Below are positions 12,427 through 13,400 of a DNA stretch of 13,400 bases, one piece after another. The stretch covers positions 1 to 13,400 of the forward strand of contig JAZDKM010000116.1 in NCBI GenBank assembly GCA_043803085.1. The letters are read 5' to 3'. The notes beneath the pieces are model-generated. The model made no database searches. It saw only the letters and a list, made by a program, of their open reading frames with translations, and had not been told where the DNA came from. How positions within the stretch are numbered: the stretch's first letter is position 1; every line of letters starts with the position of its first letter. The translations under genes were made by a program, and so were the position numbers. The DNA is from JAAEQG01 sp043803085. GTDB taxonomy: Bacteria; Planctomycetota; Phycisphaerae; UBA1845.

Positions 12427-13254
12427 ATGATCAAAGTCACCGCGATGACCAAGGTCTACGAAATGGGCGCCGCCCAGGTCCGGGCGCTCGACGGGGTGGA
12501 CTTGGTCATCGAGGAGGGCGAGTTCGTCAGCATCACCGGGGCGTCGGGAAGCGGCAAGAGCACGTTGATGCACCTGTTGGGTTGTCTGGATCGCCCGACC
12601 GCCGGCAGGTACGAGTTCGATGGTAAGCCCGTTCATGACCTGAACGACAAGCAGTTGGCCCGCATCCGGAACCAGTCCATCGGGTTTGTTTTTCAGACGT
12701 TTAACCTCATCAACCGGACGTCGGCCCTCGACAACGTGATGGTACCGCTCATCTACGGGCGGCAGGGCTCGGCCAAAGCAGCCGCCCTGGAGGCGCTCCG
12801 TCGCGTGGGCCTGGCGGACCGGGCCAAACACAAACCCAGCGAGTTGTCCGGCGGTGAGCGGCAACGCGTGGCCATCGCCCGGGCGATCGTGAATCACCCG
12901 CGCTTGATCCTGGCCGACGAGCCCACCGGGAACCTGGATTCCCAAACCGGAGACCAGATTCTGGAGATCTTCCATACGCTGCACGAGGATGGGGCCACTC
13001 TGGTCCTGGTGACCCACGAGATGCACGTGGCGGCCCAAGGCGAGCGGCTGATCAACATGCGGGACGGCAAGACCGTCGACGATCGACCGATCACGGCGGA
13101 GCTCCGCGCGCAATTGCTGCAATCGAACACGCCGTACGTCGGTCGGCGTGAGTCGGAGGATGGCGCTGAGAGCGGCGAGCGCGGTATAGAGGGCGGCGCG
13201 GGTGGCAGGGCTTCAAGCAATCCCGACTGGTCGGGATCGCGAGTGGCCCGGTGA
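12427..13254 (+). CDS. ABC transporter ATP-binding protein, MacB/LolD type
   Basis: The 275-residue ATPase has all motifs: Walker A GASGSGKST (38-46), Q-loop Q90, signature LSGGE (140-144), Walker B LILADE with E165, D-loop NLDS (169-172) and switch H197. VFQTFNLINRTSALDNV and EPTGNLDS are typical of the group that powers MacB-, LolD- and FtsE-like permeases. With the adaptor upstream it probably drives a tripartite exporter acting on substrates in the periplasm or membrane. No permease domain is fused, so a separate permease should follow beyond 13254. The tail after about residue 235 (RRESEDGAESGERG onward) is not part of the fold; it includes NPDWSGSR, encoded by a small hairpin (13220-13237). 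No strong Shine-Dalgarno is seen before ATG 12427. Inverted copies of one repeat bracket the gene. Confidence 0.93.
   Translation: MIKVTAMTKVYEMGAAQVRALDGVDLVIEEGEFVSITGASGSGKSTLMHLLGCLDRPTAGRYEFDGKPVHDLNDKQLARIRNQSIGFVFQTFNLINRTSALDNVMVPLIYGRQGSAKAAALEALRRVGLADRAKHKPSELSGGERQRVAIARAIVNHPRLILADEPTGNLDSQTGDQILEIFHTLHEDGATLVLVTHEMHVAAQGERLINMRDGKTVDDRPITAELRAQLLQSNTPYVGRRESEDGAESGERGIEGGAGGRASSNPDWSGSRVAR
13220..13237. repeat. Hairpin ATCCCGA-CTGG-TCGGGAT in a coding end
   Basis: A perfect 7-bp stem within the last codons of the ABC ATPase gene. It encodes NPDWSGS, in the unstructured tail. It resembles the intergenic GTCGGG-type hairpins in its TCGGG arm. Confidence 0.6.
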
Positions 13255-13295
13255 GGCTTGACCGCCCTCGGCATGCTTCCCCGCTGAAATGTCAG

Positions 13296-13357
13296 GGTGG
13301 CATGGCCGCGCCCTTGTCACTACGGTGTCAAAGGAGCGGCCATGAGAAGGCAAAGAC
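13296..13357. repeat. GGTGGCATGGCC element, direct copy after the ABC gene
   Basis: It starts GGTGGCATGGCC and ends GGCCATGAGAAGGCAAAGAC. ATGGCCGC pairs with GCGGCCAT as an 8-bp stem enclosing about 26 bases. It is oriented opposite to 12336-12378, with the same ends and a different, longer centre. Confidence 0.8.
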
Positions 13358-13358
13358 G

Positions 13359-13400
13359 TTGAGTAGCCACAACATGCTCGCGCCCACCCTGGACACCTTC
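13359..13400 (+). other. Open frame at the right edge, possible start of a downstream gene
   Basis: From TTG 13359 (or ATG 13374) a frame stays open to the edge, reading SSHNMLAPTLDTF. Position suggests the missing permease, but 14 codons are too few to judge and no clear ribosome site precedes it outside the repeat. Confidence 0.2.

Noticed and set aside
13343..13363. ATG 13342 with AAAGGAG upstream as a gene start
   Set aside because: The frame stops after six residues, and the site is part of the GGTGGCATGGCC repeat.

Overview
The window looks like a chromosomal stretch from a high-GC, Gram-negative-type bacterium, most likely a planctomycete (Phycisphaerae-like) or a relative. This assignment is inferred from gene content: two secreted proteins with PEP-CTERM sorting tails, a futalosine-pathway menaquinone gene (mqnE), a eukaryote-type glycogen branching enzyme, a MacA/MacB-like efflux pair, and an unusual load of short hairpin and tandem repeats between genes. 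I see no rRNA, tRNA, CRISPR array, transposase gene or phage gene.

Layout. 1-357 (-) is the N-terminal part of a family 2 glycosyltransferase cut by the window edge. 358-1025 is a gene-free, repeat-filled stretch. 1026-3086 (+) is the branching enzyme. 3087-3382 is again packed with hairpin repeats and ends in a good promoter. 3383-4672 (+) is mqnE, whose last ~24 codons lie inside an 85-bp hairpin repeat. 4748-5356 (-) is a PEP-CTERM protein whose leader carries a strong terminator-like hairpin (5376-5409). A second copy of the 85-bp repeat sits at 5598-5682. 5712-8285 (+) is a large polytopic membrane protein, possibly a GT-C-type glycosyltransferase. 8346-8831 (-) is a small cysteine-rich probable lipoprotein. 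8964-9755 (-) is a PhnP-like metallo-beta-lactamase-fold hydrolase. 9991-10659 (+) is a second PEP-CTERM protein. 10865-12214 (+) is a membrane-fusion/adaptor protein and 12427-13254 (+) an ABC ATPase of the MacB/LolD group. The permease is not in the window, or only just begins at the right edge.

The genes are mostly single transcription units rather than a long operon. Several have sigma70-like promoters with a 17-bp spacer and a short leader (mqnE, the lipoprotein, the MBL hydrolase, the second PEP-CTERM gene, the adaptor). The only clear functional partnership is adaptor plus ABC ATPase, separated by 212 bp of repeats.

The most unusual feature is the repeats. At least eleven short perfect hairpins fall into three stem families, and stem positions change in a paired way between copies. 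Octamer and heptamer tandem repeats flank the branching enzyme and interrupt the membrane-protein gene. The C-terminal ends of at least four proteins appear to be encoded, at least in part, by repeat DNA.
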